In this document: positions 1-11,027 of the stretch, one piece after another
How positions within the stretch are numbered: position 1 is the stretch's first letter
How the letters are laid out: each line of letters opens with the position of its first letter
Assembly (NCBI GenBank): GCA_032622095.1
Contig: CP136065.1
Coordinates: 22,308,134 to 22,372,133 of the forward strand
From: Siphonodentalium dalli
Lineage: Eukaryota > Mollusca > Scaphopoda > Gadilida > Siphonodentaliidae
DNA: 64,000 nucleotides
Reading direction: 5' to 3'
Program-made: the position numbers and the translations under genes
Notes under the pieces: generated by a model
Seen by the model: only the letters and a program-made list of their open reading frames with translations
Databases searched by the model: none
What the model was told of the DNA's origin: nothing

Positions 1-147
1 TTGTATATGTAGGGGCGACAGGAAGACGGTCCATCTGGGCCATGTCGCTCCTGTATAATATAATTTTTGTTTGTTTATTATCACCATTGTCATAAGCTTG
101 TAAATATTATACAAATAAACAATCATCATCATCATCATCATCATCAT
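1..147 (+). mobile_element. 3' tail of a non-LTR retrotransposon with (ATC)n end
   Basis: The window opens in a short GC-richer stretch containing an inverted pair (gggcgacagg / cctgt), followed by an AT-rich stretch with AATAAA-like sequence and then about nine ATC/CAT repeats at 120-147. A short simple-repeat tail after a small 3' UTR is typical of several non-LTR (LINE) clades. The body of the element lies off the left edge, so the clade cannot be named. Confidence 0.45.
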
Positions 148-159
148 ATAGTCGCTCGC

Positions 160-1245
160 TGTTTACACATGTACCTCACACATCACCGTTCAGCAATACT
201 TGTGAAAACCCATGCACATCGCACATGCCCATACATGTATCAGTAACAATACAGGTACACCAGGTATACGTCCTACACTTGACCCATGCCCATATCGTCA
301 CAATATGTATACACATTCACTAAATCTGTGAGCATACAGTCAACCATTGTATGCCTATTGACCTCACCATTGGTCATACAGTCACTCCATGTGTACCTAC
401 AGTAATACCCTAATTAATCGACCGAGAGCTTTCCGACGAATGGCAACAAGCCATATTTCCGACTAAAACCTGAAAAATTACCCATAATTCTGCTGTGGTT
501 ATGGAGTCGATTAATTAGGGCATTACTGTATTCCCAACACCCATGGCCAAACAGCCACTCAATATTTGCATATACACACCTCCCATGACTATATAGTCAC
601 CAAGGTACCATATAGTCAGTGCATATACATAATCACCACATTCATGATCATAGAGTCAATCATTGCATACATATTGACCTCACCATTGTCCATAGTCACT
701 CCATGTGTACCTATTTCCCCACACCATGGCCAAATAGCCACTCAATATATGCATATACACTCCACCCATGACCAAAGAATCACTCCAGGTATACATATGC
801 ACTTCACCAATGGTCATATGGTCACTCGTGTTCTACACATATCCCTCATCGAGGTCTACATAATTATGCACCGTACCGAAGGTCATATAATCACTCGCTT
901 TATACACACATACCCCTCACCCATGACAATACCACACTTGTGTATATACCCCAAACAGCCATGAGTCAACATACAGGTATACCTATTCACCACATTAATG
1001 ACCATACAGTCCCTACGGGTACACCTATTTACCTCGCCATTGGCCATACCGTCACTCCCTGTAAATCTACTCGCCAAGCCAATTGCGAAATATCCACTCT
1101 CAAGATATAAGCATATACACTATAAAGTCACTCCAGGTATACATATGCACATCACCAATGGGCATATAGCCACACGAGCTATACACATATCCCTCACCCA
1201 TGACTATGAATGGCCTTCCTTGGCGTATATCAGGCGTGTATAAAT
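160..1245. repeat. degenerate ~40-bp minisatellite
   Basis: A long run of diverged copies of a unit resembling 'caccattggtcatacagtca' followed by 'ctccatgtgtacctat'. The words 'cactcc', 'ggtcata(c/t)ag' and 'cccatgac' recur throughout. The array is interrupted by a palindromic MITE at 398-530. Open frames here arise from the repeat and are not genes. Confidence 0.7.
398..530. mobile_element. TA-flanked palindromic MITE (TACAGTAATRCCC family), copy 1
   Basis: Begins TACAGTAATACCCTAA and ends TTAGGGCATTACTGTA, so termini are inverted and the flanking dinucleotide is TA, as in Tc1/mariner-derived MITEs. Inner words such as 'aagccatatttccgactaaa' and 'acccataattctgctgtgg' are shared with at least nine other copies in this window. 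This copy lacks most of the left arm. Confidence 0.75.
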
Positions 1246-2515
1246 ATAGGCATAGCGCGTAAAGGCAGCTATCGTGGCCGCAGCTGACAGCTTTATAAAG
1301 ACCCGCGATCAAGATGCGTATAATACTGTTTGAATACACGCTCAACTTTCCGATTCCAAAGTAATGCTGTACACTAAATACGGCATATATATTCTATTGT
1401 ATGAATAACCACCGTTGTATTAAAATTATATTATACTCTTAAATCACACACTTATAAATTATAATGTCCTAAAACCTGACCATTTCTAATCAAGGAAAAA
1501 AGGCCAGTGTATAGGGCTATAACGGTGTTTCAATTGTTGTGACCTTTGACCTCTGTTTTATTATTTGTTGTCTATAAGCACTGTAAAAGCTTACAAGATA
1601 CCAGAAGAAGCATTTTTTGTTAATTAAAACTCATTCATTGGTATTATAATTTAATTATTGCTGATGAAACCCAATTTGGAATCACAATCGCTGGAGCCTG
1701 TAATTTGCTTAGCTAGATAACTGCCATTTGGGCATTGGAATGACCTTTAATCCCAAAGGTCATCGAAGTTTCTCGGTGGTTGTGACTTGATTATTTGACC
1801 CTATGATACTAAATTATATTCTGGTATTTCATATCACACTCCAGCCCCAAAATGTCCAATATATACTTGGCAGAGGCAGATAACCTAACCCTACCCCCAA
1901 TATTTTGCCTAAGGGTAGTCGTCAGGGGGTCGTCTTCTTCATGACCAATGTTCTCACAATAAGCTACCGAATTGTACTGTCTATCATGCTTTTTTATCTT
2001 CTATAAACATTCAGCTTTGAGAAAAACATGATTAGAATTTGTCCGTCTGTTTGGTAATAACACCTCAAATTTCACCTATGTGGCTGAACGACTTGATGCT
2101 TGAAATGAAACTTTACCATTATCACTCTAATTCATATAATAGGCTATTTTATAAAATTCAAGTGAGACACATACATAATATACTACATGTAGTACAGAAA
2201 CAATGTCTATTTAGTTAGTATTTACTATTTATAGTACTAATCTCTATGTTAATTTTTCATTTGGTATTATGAGATCCCACCTTATAACCAGGTTGATTCG
2301 ATCAAATTGTTAATGTTCATGTACTGTATTTGATTGAAATACTGAAGTCTGAAGGCTGAATCATAACAAACCTGAACTGAAACTATTTGAAGTTTTCACA
2401 GATGAAAGCTAGATAAAGCCAAACATACCGGATACATGTACTTTACAGTATGATTCCAACTGTTAAACTTAAATCTTTTTGTAAACTAAAATTTCTTATG
2501 TCAATATATATAATT
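1246..2515. other. AT-rich non-coding sequence
   Basis: No coding exon, RNA gene or clear repeat was recognised here. The stretch is AT-rich intergenic or intronic DNA. Confidence 0.5.
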
Positions 2516-2569
2516 GTAATTCAATTGAGTATTTGTCACTAAAATCAAGCATTCTGATTGGCCGAGAGC

Positions 2570-2800
2570 GGCTAACTTTCGTTTTCGATTCACCGACATC
2601 GGCCGCTTCAGCGTGCATCAAATCTGAATGTAGCACGGTCAAATGTAATCGGCGCAGAACGAGTAGCGAAACGAGCACACCCGCGCGTTGTTGTCTATAG
2701 ATACCGTTCATCGGCCGCTTCAGTGTGCATCAAATCTGAATGTGGTACGGTACAATTTGATCGGCGCAGAACGGAGTAGCGAAACGAGCCAACCCGCCCC
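2570..2800. repeat. two-copy direct repeat, ~120 bp apart
   Basis: The segment 'catcggccgcttcagcgtgc' and about 70 following bases occur at about 2597 and again at about 2710 with few differences, including the shared 'ggcgcagaacg(g)agtagcg'. It is GC-rich compared with its surroundings. Frames on the minus strand are repeat-derived. Confidence 0.65.
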
Positions 2801-2969
2801 ACAGGAAATGGTTACGGAGCAGTGTTCCGAGTAACGCAATGGACACACCCAATGATTTGTGCACGGTGACAACGGCGAAATGAAAGTCTCGATTCGTGTC
2901 ATGAATATGACTAAATGAAACTTTTTATACAGTTTTTTTTGCAAATTCCTTGCTAGATTGAATTACAAT

Positions 2970-3107
2970 GGAGATAAACGTACCCTGTTTCGTTGTACAT
3001 TCTGGGATTCGAGCATGAAAACAGTTTGCTTGCTTGCCGGCGAGTTCACAAACTGTTTTCATGCTCGAATCCCAGAATGTACATCTCAACAGGGTATGTT
3101 TATCTCC
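2970..3107. mobile_element. foldback MITE, ~58-bp arms
   Basis: The left arm starts ggagataaacgtaccctgtt and the right arm ends with its near-perfect complement (aacagggtatgtttatctcc). The arms pair through 'gttgtacattctgggattcg' and 'catgaaaacagtttg', leaving a loop of about 20 bases. The sequence shows a cruciform-capable non-autonomous element without coding capacity. Confidence 0.75.
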
Positions 3108-3348
3108 TAAATGTTTTGCATCTTGTTATGATATGAATTAGAACCTAAATTGAAGAAAGAAACAAAATTTAAATAAAAAATGTTTTTGTTTTGTTTTGGT
3201 CCAATTTTTTTTTTTTGCAATGGCCATAAAAAGTTTAGGGTCGGGGGTTTAAAATAGGGTCGGACGGGTTAGCGGAAACAAACGTCTTTTTTTTTTAGGC
3301 CTAAGGGTACTGAGCATGTTCGGTACAGACTTTTGCTCCCACTCCGCG

Positions 3349-3778
3349 TTAAGATGTCCATGAAATTCCTCCCCATGTTCTTGGGTGCATTTCATCACGA
3401 ACCATTCTGGCTACTTTTCCAATCAAGAAGGCATCAGAATCAAGGCCCATGTCACATGCTTGTTTTTATCGCACAACCTATATCACCTTCGTAAGTTGAT
3501 AGTTTTGACTCAATACCTTTATTTTGAGCCCGCAAGCCTGGTATCAAAGCTAGTATTCTGTTTTTCAGGTGCGTAGAATTGACAGGAGTTGATATGTATC
3601 TAGGTTCAATTTGCTTCAATTTCTCAGAATACATCTTTCTCAAATCTGATAGCTTGAAAACAGGGATGTTTGTCGATTCACTCCTGGGGTCCTCAATGTA
3701 ACGAGCTACTTCAGCCAGTGAAAGGGCTTCGTTAGAACTTGGATTTATCGAGTTACTGTCTTGTGTAATGGTATCCAT
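3349..3778 (-). pseudogene. decayed multi-copy invertebrate ORF (transposon-associated type)
   Basis: An open frame on the minus strand starts at 3778 and runs 108 codons to a stop at 3452. The composition is protein-like: an acidic N-terminus, then 'FKLSDLRKMYSEKLKQIE', then 'NSTHLKNRILALIPGLRAQ' and 'YEGDIGCAIK'. After the stop a second frame (about 3349-3449) continues with 'DSDAFLIGKVARMVRDEM'. I recognise this layout from a repetitive family of uncharacterised proteins seen in many marine invertebrate genomes, in which the two parts are one continuous protein. A frameshift or stop near 3450 therefore probably broke this copy. Its function is unknown. The family assignment is from memory and unverified. 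Confidence 0.45.
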
Positions 3779-3779
3779 G

Positions 3780-4690
3780 TTGTATAAATGGCGTTATTTT
3801 TAACTTCCGGTTGCCATTCATGGGTTATCTTACATTTTTGTGGATAAGTTGTATACCATACAGATCATATGCATATAATAGTTGTCGTTTGAGAGTAACA
3901 GCAAGCTTATTGCGACAACACACTAGCTAGAGCTCATTTCATGTCACCAATAATGTACAGGACGTTTTAACACTGTCTCTTTTGTACCTTTGTTTAACCT
4001 AATTCTAGAAATTACTCGCATACCAGAAAAGACTTTATATAGTAGGCTAAAGATTACGCCAATAAACAATGCAAAAAAAAGACCATAATTATGTATTATT
4101 TACCCATATTTTTTTCAATTTTATTCAAAAATAGTAAATAAAAAATTAATAATAATAATTTTGTTGGCCATTTTGGACAGCCATCTTGGATTATTTAAAA
4201 AATAATTAGATTCAGAAGAAAGTATATTATGTTCACAATGTTCCCACAATTTTCCACCTGTATTCCGATATAAATATAGGTTAGTTCTGAGATTTAAGGC
4301 GACTACCATGAAAAACTGTTACTTTAAAAGGTCAAGTTCAAATAAAAGGTCAAGGAGGTCATTAAAAGTTGGAACCCGCTAACTGGGTAATGTACACCAC
4401 ATACAGACAAAACCCTGAAAGTTTCATGCTTCTATCACAAAGTGAACGATTGGTGCAGCTAGGCCTCCACTATAATAAACTAACTGAAAAAAATTGGTCA
4501 ATATTGTTTTATTAATTAACCCTTTACCCAATACACATATTACTAACATCACTGCTCACAACCAACACTTAAAGGTGATAACATCGCCATCCCAACCAAT
4601 GCAACTCCTCTGATGTCAAATTATTAAGAAAATAATATCAGTATTTATGTAACTTACATCACTGATGTTGTTTATCTTCATCTGAATTCA
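3780..4690. other. AT-rich non-coding sequence
   Basis: No exon or element is recognised. The stretch contains poly-A/T runs and a short 'aaaggtcaag' repeat word near 4325-4360. Confidence 0.4.
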
Positions 4691-4696
4691 TTTTTA

Positions 4697-4836
4697 GGTA
4701 ATACCTAAATAATCAACTAGATATGGCATGTTGCCATTCCGATGAATGGCAACAAGCCATATCTCCGACTAAATCCTGAAAAGTTAGCCATAATTCTACT
4801 GTGGTTAAAGAGTCGATTATTTAGGGCATTACTGTA
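4697..4836. mobile_element. palindromic MITE (TACAGTAATGCCC family), copy 2
   Basis: The right arm is intact ('ttagggcattactgta' at the end) with the family words 'gaatggcaacaagccatat' and 'actgtggttaaagagtcgat'. The left arm is mostly deleted and starts at 'gtaatacctaaataatc'. Confidence 0.7.
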
Positions 4837-5389
4837 TTATATAGTATTATGAATATTGATTAGGTTTAATATTGGTATAATATAATAGATAATATAAAAA
4901 CAAACAAAAGGTATAAGCTTATTTATTGTTGATATTAATTTGTCCGTCAGCATAAAACACATCGAAATTGGGAGAGTTTGTTTATTGTTTTAAATTCCCA
5001 TCAAATCTTGATTGAATGCTCCTTTTACTCAATATATTAAAATAAAATAGTTTTCATAAGGATTTGTGGTGAAGGAGAGAAAACAAATCATATTTGCAAA
5101 CAATTTTATTTGTTAATCTGAGATGAAGTCTCTGGTGGAGTTATAGTCATCACTCCTCATCCATCCATCTGTCAAATTAGTTGTGAAGCCAGGACCATAA
5201 CTCTTTCCCTCCATAGTAATTCTTAAAATGACTTCTTCTCAAGAACCAACAGGCCAATTTAGCTTATATTTGATTTGGCAACTCCTTTAGTGACTTGTAA
5301 CTCAATTTTGTTTAAATGGGGTCACCAGTTTAAAAAAAAATTAAACATCTTTAGATTTAATTTTTGTTTTTGTTTTTATCCCCGCCAAA

Positions 5390-5600
5390 TTGAAAATTTG
5401 CAGGGGAAATAGGAATTGGGTTCCGTCCGCCCGTCTGTCCATCCGTCTGTCCAACCGTCCCTCCTGAATTTGTAAGAGTCATAACGTGAACAAATGTCAA
5501 CGGATTTCAAAGATGTGTGGTATATGAGTTCACCTGACCATTACCTAGAATGAGTTCGCAAGCCAGGTTCAGCCGGTTATTTTTACAGGAGTTAGGGACC
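5390..5600. repeat. fragment of a dispersed satellite (ccgtccgtctgtcc type)
   Basis: Contains 'ccccgccaaattgaaaattt' followed by a pyrimidine-rich 'ccgtctgtcc' run. A related run adjoins the tandem array at 55.9-57.3 kb. No coding potential is seen. Confidence 0.5.
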
Positions 5601-5609
5601 GTGTCTTAA

Positions 5610-5845
5610 TGCAAAAACCGATACCGACCGATAACCGATACCGACCGATAACCGATTGTAATAAATCCATCGGTCATTCTATCGGTTATTCTATCTGTTC
5701 CATCGGTCATCCTATCGGTTCCATCGGTCGTTTCATCGGTCATTCTATCGGTTCCCTCGGTTATTCATCGTCGACTGATACTACGACGTCGCCAAAAAAC
5801 TACGACGTCGCGACTGATACTACGACGTCGCCAAAAAAAAACAGG
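5610..5845. repeat. simple tandem repeats of ACCGAT and ACTACGACGTCGC
   Basis: From 5610 to 5770 the hexamer-like word 'accgat' / 'atcggt' recurs many times, first on one strand and then as its complement, so the block can fold. From 5771 to 5845 'actacgacgtcgc' recurs three times with A-rich spacers. Confidence 0.75.
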
Positions 5846-6128
5846 TGTCAGTCGTGCATATAATCGTATACGTAGGCCCAGTCTGGACTAAACTACATAC
5901 CCACATATAAAAAATAGTGGGTCTGACAACCTTTCGTTCATTTTTCATTTCTCAAACCCGGGATTCCTTGTAATTACCGCCAATCAAAACTTAGCTCTAA
6001 GAAATGTGTGCCCCAATAAAAAAACTAGTAACATGTCACGTGCTCTTGCATGGTGTGGAAATTCCGAAGGTGTGGCTAAAGGTTGTTAAAATAGTATCCA
6101 TGACGTCATGTTATACCGGAAGAGAAAT

Positions 6129-6410
6129 TCACAAATCGACAAATAAAGTAGATTGTTGACGAGCGGTCGAAAGTTTAAAATCAAGAATCACCGGAATTTG
6201 GATTGCAGGCAACTGTAATTTGGGTACAACTGGTACAATCTTCGGAGCTAATAATACGGCTGTGTAAGGCCGGATGGGTTTCGGTGGCATTGGTGGTAGA
6301 ATTGTGTTGCTCTTCGCTCGTTTCGGCTGCGGTGGTGCTACCATGTACGTTAATCCAGAATTAAAATGAACGTACTTGGTGCTACTGTCGGTACTGGGGA
6401 ACTGATACAT
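6129..6410 (-). CDS. hypothetical proline-rich ORF or first exon, 93 aa
   Basis: The minus-strand frame opens at 6410 and ends at 6129. The predicted peptide is rich in Pro and hydrophobic residues ('ILPPMPPKPIRPYTAVLLAP') without a recognisable domain. It lies in a slightly GC-richer, repeat-poor patch (about 5.9-6.9 kb) with a CACGTG box at 6039. It could be a short gene, a first exon or a chance ORF. No homology is recognised and no splice structure could be assigned. Confidence 0.2.
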   Translation of the reverse strand: MYQFPSTDSSTKYVHFNSGLTYMVAPPQPKRAKSNTILPPMPPKPIRPYTAVLLAPKIVPVVPKLQLPAIQIPVILDFKLSTARQQSTLFVDL

Positions 6411-7229
6411 CGTTTTGTTATGTCAAGGTACTTTTTTAAAGTTCTGTAGTTGTTTTATCAGATAGTCCCGACATTCATGTATTTTTGATTCGTGGCCGTT
6501 GATTTGTATTATTTTTTGACAACATGGGCGACAAATCACCTGGCCAATCTAAAAAATAATTCGTTCTGAGTCCAAGAAATCCACATAAATTGACATTTGT
6601 TATAATTTCAAGTCTTAGTTATTGTACATATTATTTTGGATCCCGGAAGCTGTTTCCCTTTATTGTCAGTAAAACAACCGCCGAACGAAAAGTCACAAAC
6701 CCTGCAACTATTAATTCCGATTCTTAGAATCGGCTTCAGAGGGTTGAAGCGACCATGACGGCACTGGCACATGACCATGTTTACACCTGTCAATCACAAC
6801 TAATTTCAGATTTATATTTAGCGCGGTGTGACGTAATTTGGGGGAAGCCCACAACCGTTCAGAAATGAAAAGTTGATGAGAATGCAATCGACTCAGTATC
6901 AGTATGAATCTGAGTGTATGTTTACATAGACTGACGTAGGTCTACCTTGAAATCTATATATGTTTATAAAGTCAATTCGAATGACTATCGCGCTGAGCAT
7001 AATATATATATAATGGGAAAAAGGCACCTTTATTCCCAATTTTCAACCACCAAATTCCCAATTGCAGGCAGGTATATACACGTAACACCATCGGGTTTAT
7101 TGAATAATTATCAAAAAGTTTGACAGTTATTATAGTAAATACATCACTCGCTTGAGAGGAAATTTCCAAAAATGAAAATAGAAGGGCGAGCCAGGTGTTT
7201 ACCTCACCGCATTCATTTGAAATTGGCCG

Positions 7230-8228
7230 CATCCGACCACAGTTGTTGGCCATTATATATAAGTAGTAGCCCTAGAGTAAGAATAATAAGAAAGTTGGGA
7301 AACAACATGTTAAAATTTAAAAACAAAACCCACCCACCTCCCCTGTTGCACTCGAAATATCATCAAAACGAATACGCTTCGGACATGAATAACTACGTAT
7401 GCAAAACTATCGAATATCGATAATCACACTTACCATACATTTCTTGAGAGGTATATCCAGAAAAACTACTTTTATCAGGTGAACATAATCAAAATCACGA
7501 TAAAATTTGGCTCGACACAACATCATTAGCACGGAAATGTTAGGAACGATAACTCTTTCGAAAAGTCGGGTTGGCGATTACCGCAATACGATAGGGGAAC
7601 ACTGAGTGCGTAACGTAACTATCACAAGTATAACGTACTCTGATAACTTATGACACTTATCGCCAAATTCATGCTTCAAACATTTTAAACATGTCATCTT
7701 CAGCTTCTTTTATTTTATTTTTTATGAAAATGAATAATAAATGGGGTGATAAATATGTATAAAATGACAAATAGAATCAAATTAGCCATTTCCCCGTGAA
7801 ACTTAGGACAGGTAAGCCAGGTACAAAAAATGGTGAAATATGAGTACGAACGTCAAAGTGTTCCCCTATCGTATTGCGGTAATCGCCAACCCGACTTTTC
7901 GAAAGAGTTATCGATCCTAACATTTCCGTGCTAATGATGTTGTGTCGAGCCAAATTTTATTGTGACTTTGATTATGTACACCTGATAAAAGTAGTTTTTC
8001 TGGATATACCTCTCAAGAAATGTATGGTAAGTTTGATTATCGATATTCCATAGTTTTGCATACGTAGTTATTCATGTCCGAAGCGTTTTCGTTTTGATGA
8101 GATTTCGAGTGCAACAGGGGAGGTGGGTGGGTTTAAAAAAAAATTTATCATGTTGTTTCCCAACTTTCCTATTATTCTTACTCTAGGGCTACTACTTATA
8201 TATAATGGCCAACAACTGTGCATCCGAC
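7230..8228. mobile_element. 983-bp long-terminal-inverted-repeat DNA element with 8-bp target duplication
   Basis: The element occupies 7238-8220. Its ends are CACAGTTGTTGG and the complement CCAACAACTGTG. Each arm is about 365 bp, highly similar and inverted (7238-7602 against 7859-8220), separated by about 257 bp. The octamer CATCCGAC is directly repeated immediately outside both ends (7230-7237 and 8221-8228). An 8-bp duplication fits the hAT superfamily best; P-like and similar superfamilies are not excluded. No transposase is encoded, so it is non-autonomous. The empty site can be read as ggccg-CATCCGAC-ttgtaag. Confidence 0.85.
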
Positions 8229-8321
8229 TTGTAAGTATCCATTACTTTCGCGCACGTGATTGCTAGGATTATCTAATTATCAGGGGGGACGCACCATGTT
8301 CTTCCGTCAACAATTTCCTTT

Positions 8322-9470
8322 CCCGCAGGCTACAGGTCATACATTGACATGTAGATGGGAACGAGTCATTTTGGGGTCATTCGGCAAAAAAACATGGCCG
8401 CCAGCAGCCATTTTGGATTTCAAAATTCAATCCATTGGCGCGGGCTACAGGTCATACTGCTCGTCTGATCATCATGAAATTTGTCATGGATGTTAATATT
8501 GACATGTAGATGGGAACGAGTCATTTTGGGGTCGTTCGGCCAAAAAAATGGCCGTCAGCAGCCATCTTGGATTTTACTCTTTGCATGACTAAATCCTTTG
8601 GCGCGGGCTACAGGTCGTAGCTTTGGTCAGATCTTCATGAAATTTGTCATCTATGTTAACAATGACATGTAGATGTGAACGAGTCATTTTGGGGTCATTC
8701 GGTCAAAAAACATGGCCGCCAGCAGCCATCTTGGATTTTACTCTATGCATGACTAAATCCTTTGGCGCGGCCTATAGGTCGTAGCTTTGGTCTGATCTTC
8801 ATGAAATTTGTGATGTATGTTAACAATGACATGTAGATGGGAACGAGTCGTTTTGGGGTCATTCGGCCAAAACACCTGGACGCCAACAGCCATCTTGGAT
8901 TTTACTCTTTGTATGACTAAATCCTTTGGCGCGGGGCTACAGGTCGTACCTTTGGTCCGATCTTTATGAAATTTGTCATGAATGTTGACATTGTCATGTA
9001 GATGGGAACGAGTTATTTTGGGGTCATTCGGCACAAAAACATGGCCACCAGCAGCCATTTTGGATTTCAAAATTCAATCCATTGGCGCTGGCTACAGGTC
9101 GTAGCTTTGGTCAGGTCTTCATGAAATTTGTTACGGATGTTAACAATGACATGTAGATGGGAATTGGTCATTTTGGGGTCATTTGGCAAAAATACATGGC
9201 TGCCAGTGGCCATATTAGATTTTACTCTTTGCATAACTAGGCCTTTCAACTTTCCACATTTGCATGACTAAATCCTTTGACACAGGCTACATGTCGTATC
9301 TTTTGTCAGATCATCATGAAATTTGTACTGGATGTTAATAATGACATGTAAATGGGAACGAGTCTTTTTGGGGTCATTCGGCAAAAATACATGGCTGCCA
9401 GTGGCCATATTAGATTTTACTCTTTGCATAACTAGGCCTTTCAACTTTCCACATTCCTAATCACTCCATT
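8322..9470 (+). repeat. ~160-bp tandem satellite, block 1 (about 7 units)
   Basis: Units of about 155-197 bp (mostly about 163) repeat the words 'gacatgtagatgggaacgag', 'cattttggggtcattcggc', 'ccgccagcagccatcttgga' and 'ggctacaggtcgtagctttg'. The last units end in a unique flank (aactaggcctttcaactttc ... cattcctaatcactccattg). That flank also ends block 2 and, inverted, block 3, so the array appears to be the core of a mobile module. Minus-strand ORFs of 60-105 aa here are repeat artefacts. Confidence 0.85.
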
Positions 9471-10238
9471 GACTTTAACACATGAAATTATTCCCTGTCC
9501 AAGTTGAGTTGCCAATTGTTGTCTGACCATAATTAAGTTTGTCTAGAATGTTATACCGTTATTGTTTCAAAGACTTAAATTCCCTTATGGTTTTATACTT
9601 TTTGTTTTTATTCCACACCCGTTAACATAAAGCACCTGTATTCAACAGAAACACATGTATTGAATACATATTGTATACCAAATGAGGAATATAAACCAGA
9701 ACTACTCTATGTGGATATCGTTGTCAGGAGCGATGATGTAAATTACGACAACAACTAACCTCTTGAGTTGATGCCTCAACGTCATAGCAATAATTATTAA
9801 CAAGTTCGGGTCAAAAGGGTCCAATTATTCGTTTTAATTTATGTGCATTTCTGTTAACGTGTGCTATCATAATCAATTGCACTTATACTTTTGGGACATT
9901 ATATTAATCAAAATAACTCCTACACAAATCATTTATAAATCAGATGATTTATTGAAGTTAAGTCTACATAAAATGACATATATGTCGTTCAACTTGCAAA
10001 CTGTACAGCGACATATATATCATTCTACTCGCCAAAGGGTTAAGAATTGGGTAAACTTGATACAAGGGTGTAGAATAAACAAGGAATACAACTTGAGTCA
10101 GGATCTCAAATCTTGTACTGAAAGAGTTGCGATGGCACATTGTTACATTTCACTTGAGTTCCGATCTCATGAAATATATCCTATCTTTTAATTTTCTCAT
10201 TTTGGTATTTCATCCATGAATTGATTGACTTTGACCAG

Positions 10239-10349
10239 GAACATGTGGAGCGATGGAGTACCAGTGTGATGATCATACATGCGTTTACAATGGAGTGCGA
10301 TGCAATGGTGTTGCTGACTGCTCAGATGGATCTGATGAACATGACTGTG
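10239..10349 (+). CDS. protease gene, LDLa exon copy 1
   Basis: A 111-bp exon bordered by an acceptor (gactttgaccag) and a donor (gtaagattt). Both borders are phase 1, so the exon can be added or skipped without changing frame. It encodes one LDL-receptor class A module with all six cysteines: TCGAMEYQC, HTC, VRC, ADC and the Ca-binding end DCSDGSDEHDC. LDLa modules bind ligands or partner proteins in a calcium-dependent fold and occur in mosaic proteases. Upstream exons are not in the window; the preceding codon base must come from an exon left of 10.2 kb. Splicing is inferred from consensus sites and phase. Confidence 0.85.
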
Positions 10350-10619
10350 GTAAGATTTATATAGCCTCTCAGATACAGTAATGCCCTAAGTAATCCCGAA
10401 AAGTTACCCATAATTCTGCTGTGGTTACGAAGTTGATTACTCAGGGCATTACAGAGTGTGAATGTAGTGACGCTATCCCACATGGTAGTCTAGTATCACC
10501 AAATTCACCCTCTGGGAAACTTATTCTTCTTAGGACTCAACTGCTTTTGGAGACCTGGGATCAAACTGAATTTCCCCAGTTGAATTTGGTAATGTTCACC
10601 CATTAGTCACTTCGGTTAT

Positions 10620-10840
10620 ACATTTTATCTTCTGCAAACTTCCCAGAAGTAACTAAAATCATTGTTATTTTGAGACTATATATACATCCCAGAAGATGAG
10701 GTTTAAACAGAATGAGGTTCCCAAAGAGTGAATTTGGTGATGCTAGCCTGCTGTGCAGGATAGCATCACTAAATTCACCCGCTGGGGACCTCATTCTGCA
10801 AATGACAGACACACTATTTGCAGGCTTGTCAATGTTTACT
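10620..10840. repeat. palindromic 'GAATGAGGTTCCC' repeat
   Basis: Arms 'gaatgaggttcccaaagagt' / 'gcggg...' and their complement 'gggacctcattct' flank 'tgatgctagcctgctgtgca', itself near-palindromic. Other copies lie at about 14180-14370, 20820-21010, 21875-21990 and 22160-22260, with a diverged form at 10455-10600, 14004-14150 and 17855-18005. It is a likely MITE family without coding capacity. Confidence 0.65.
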
Positions 10841-11027
10841 GAATAATTATTCTCTGTGCTGAATTTATACTGCTGAGATAAGTTGTCGATTGTGGAGACA
10901 ACCCCAAATTTACCTGACTGTGGTTTAATCCATTGCATTTAACATGAACAAGCTAGTGAAGTAAGTTGGGATAATACTGGTTTATGTTAAATTTATCACA
11001 GAATATGTAGTGTAATTAAAAGTTTTG

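Larger units (their letters stand above)
9471..10960 (+). repeat. segmental duplication containing an LDLa exon, copy 1
   Basis: This stretch is almost identical to 13020-14560 at a constant offset of 3549 bp, and its central part to 16967-18022 plus 20815-21270. It carries an LDLa exon (10239-10349), a truncated TACAGTAATGCCC MITE (10374-10456) just after the splice donor, and palindromic 'gaatgaggt..cc' repeats. An ORF of 116 codons at 9841 is intronic and present in two copies; it has no recognisable domain. Confidence 0.85.

Noticed and set aside
120-147. ATC microsatellite considered as a CRISPR-like or regulatory repeat
   Set aside because: It is a plain trinucleotide run at the tail of a retroelement. 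The genome is eukaryotic and no spaced repeats occur.
9841-10191. 116/119-aa ORF duplicated at 9841 and 13390
   Set aside because: It lies in the intron before LDLa copies 1 and 2. The third copy of the duplication has indels that break it. No domain; its conservation reflects the recent duplication.
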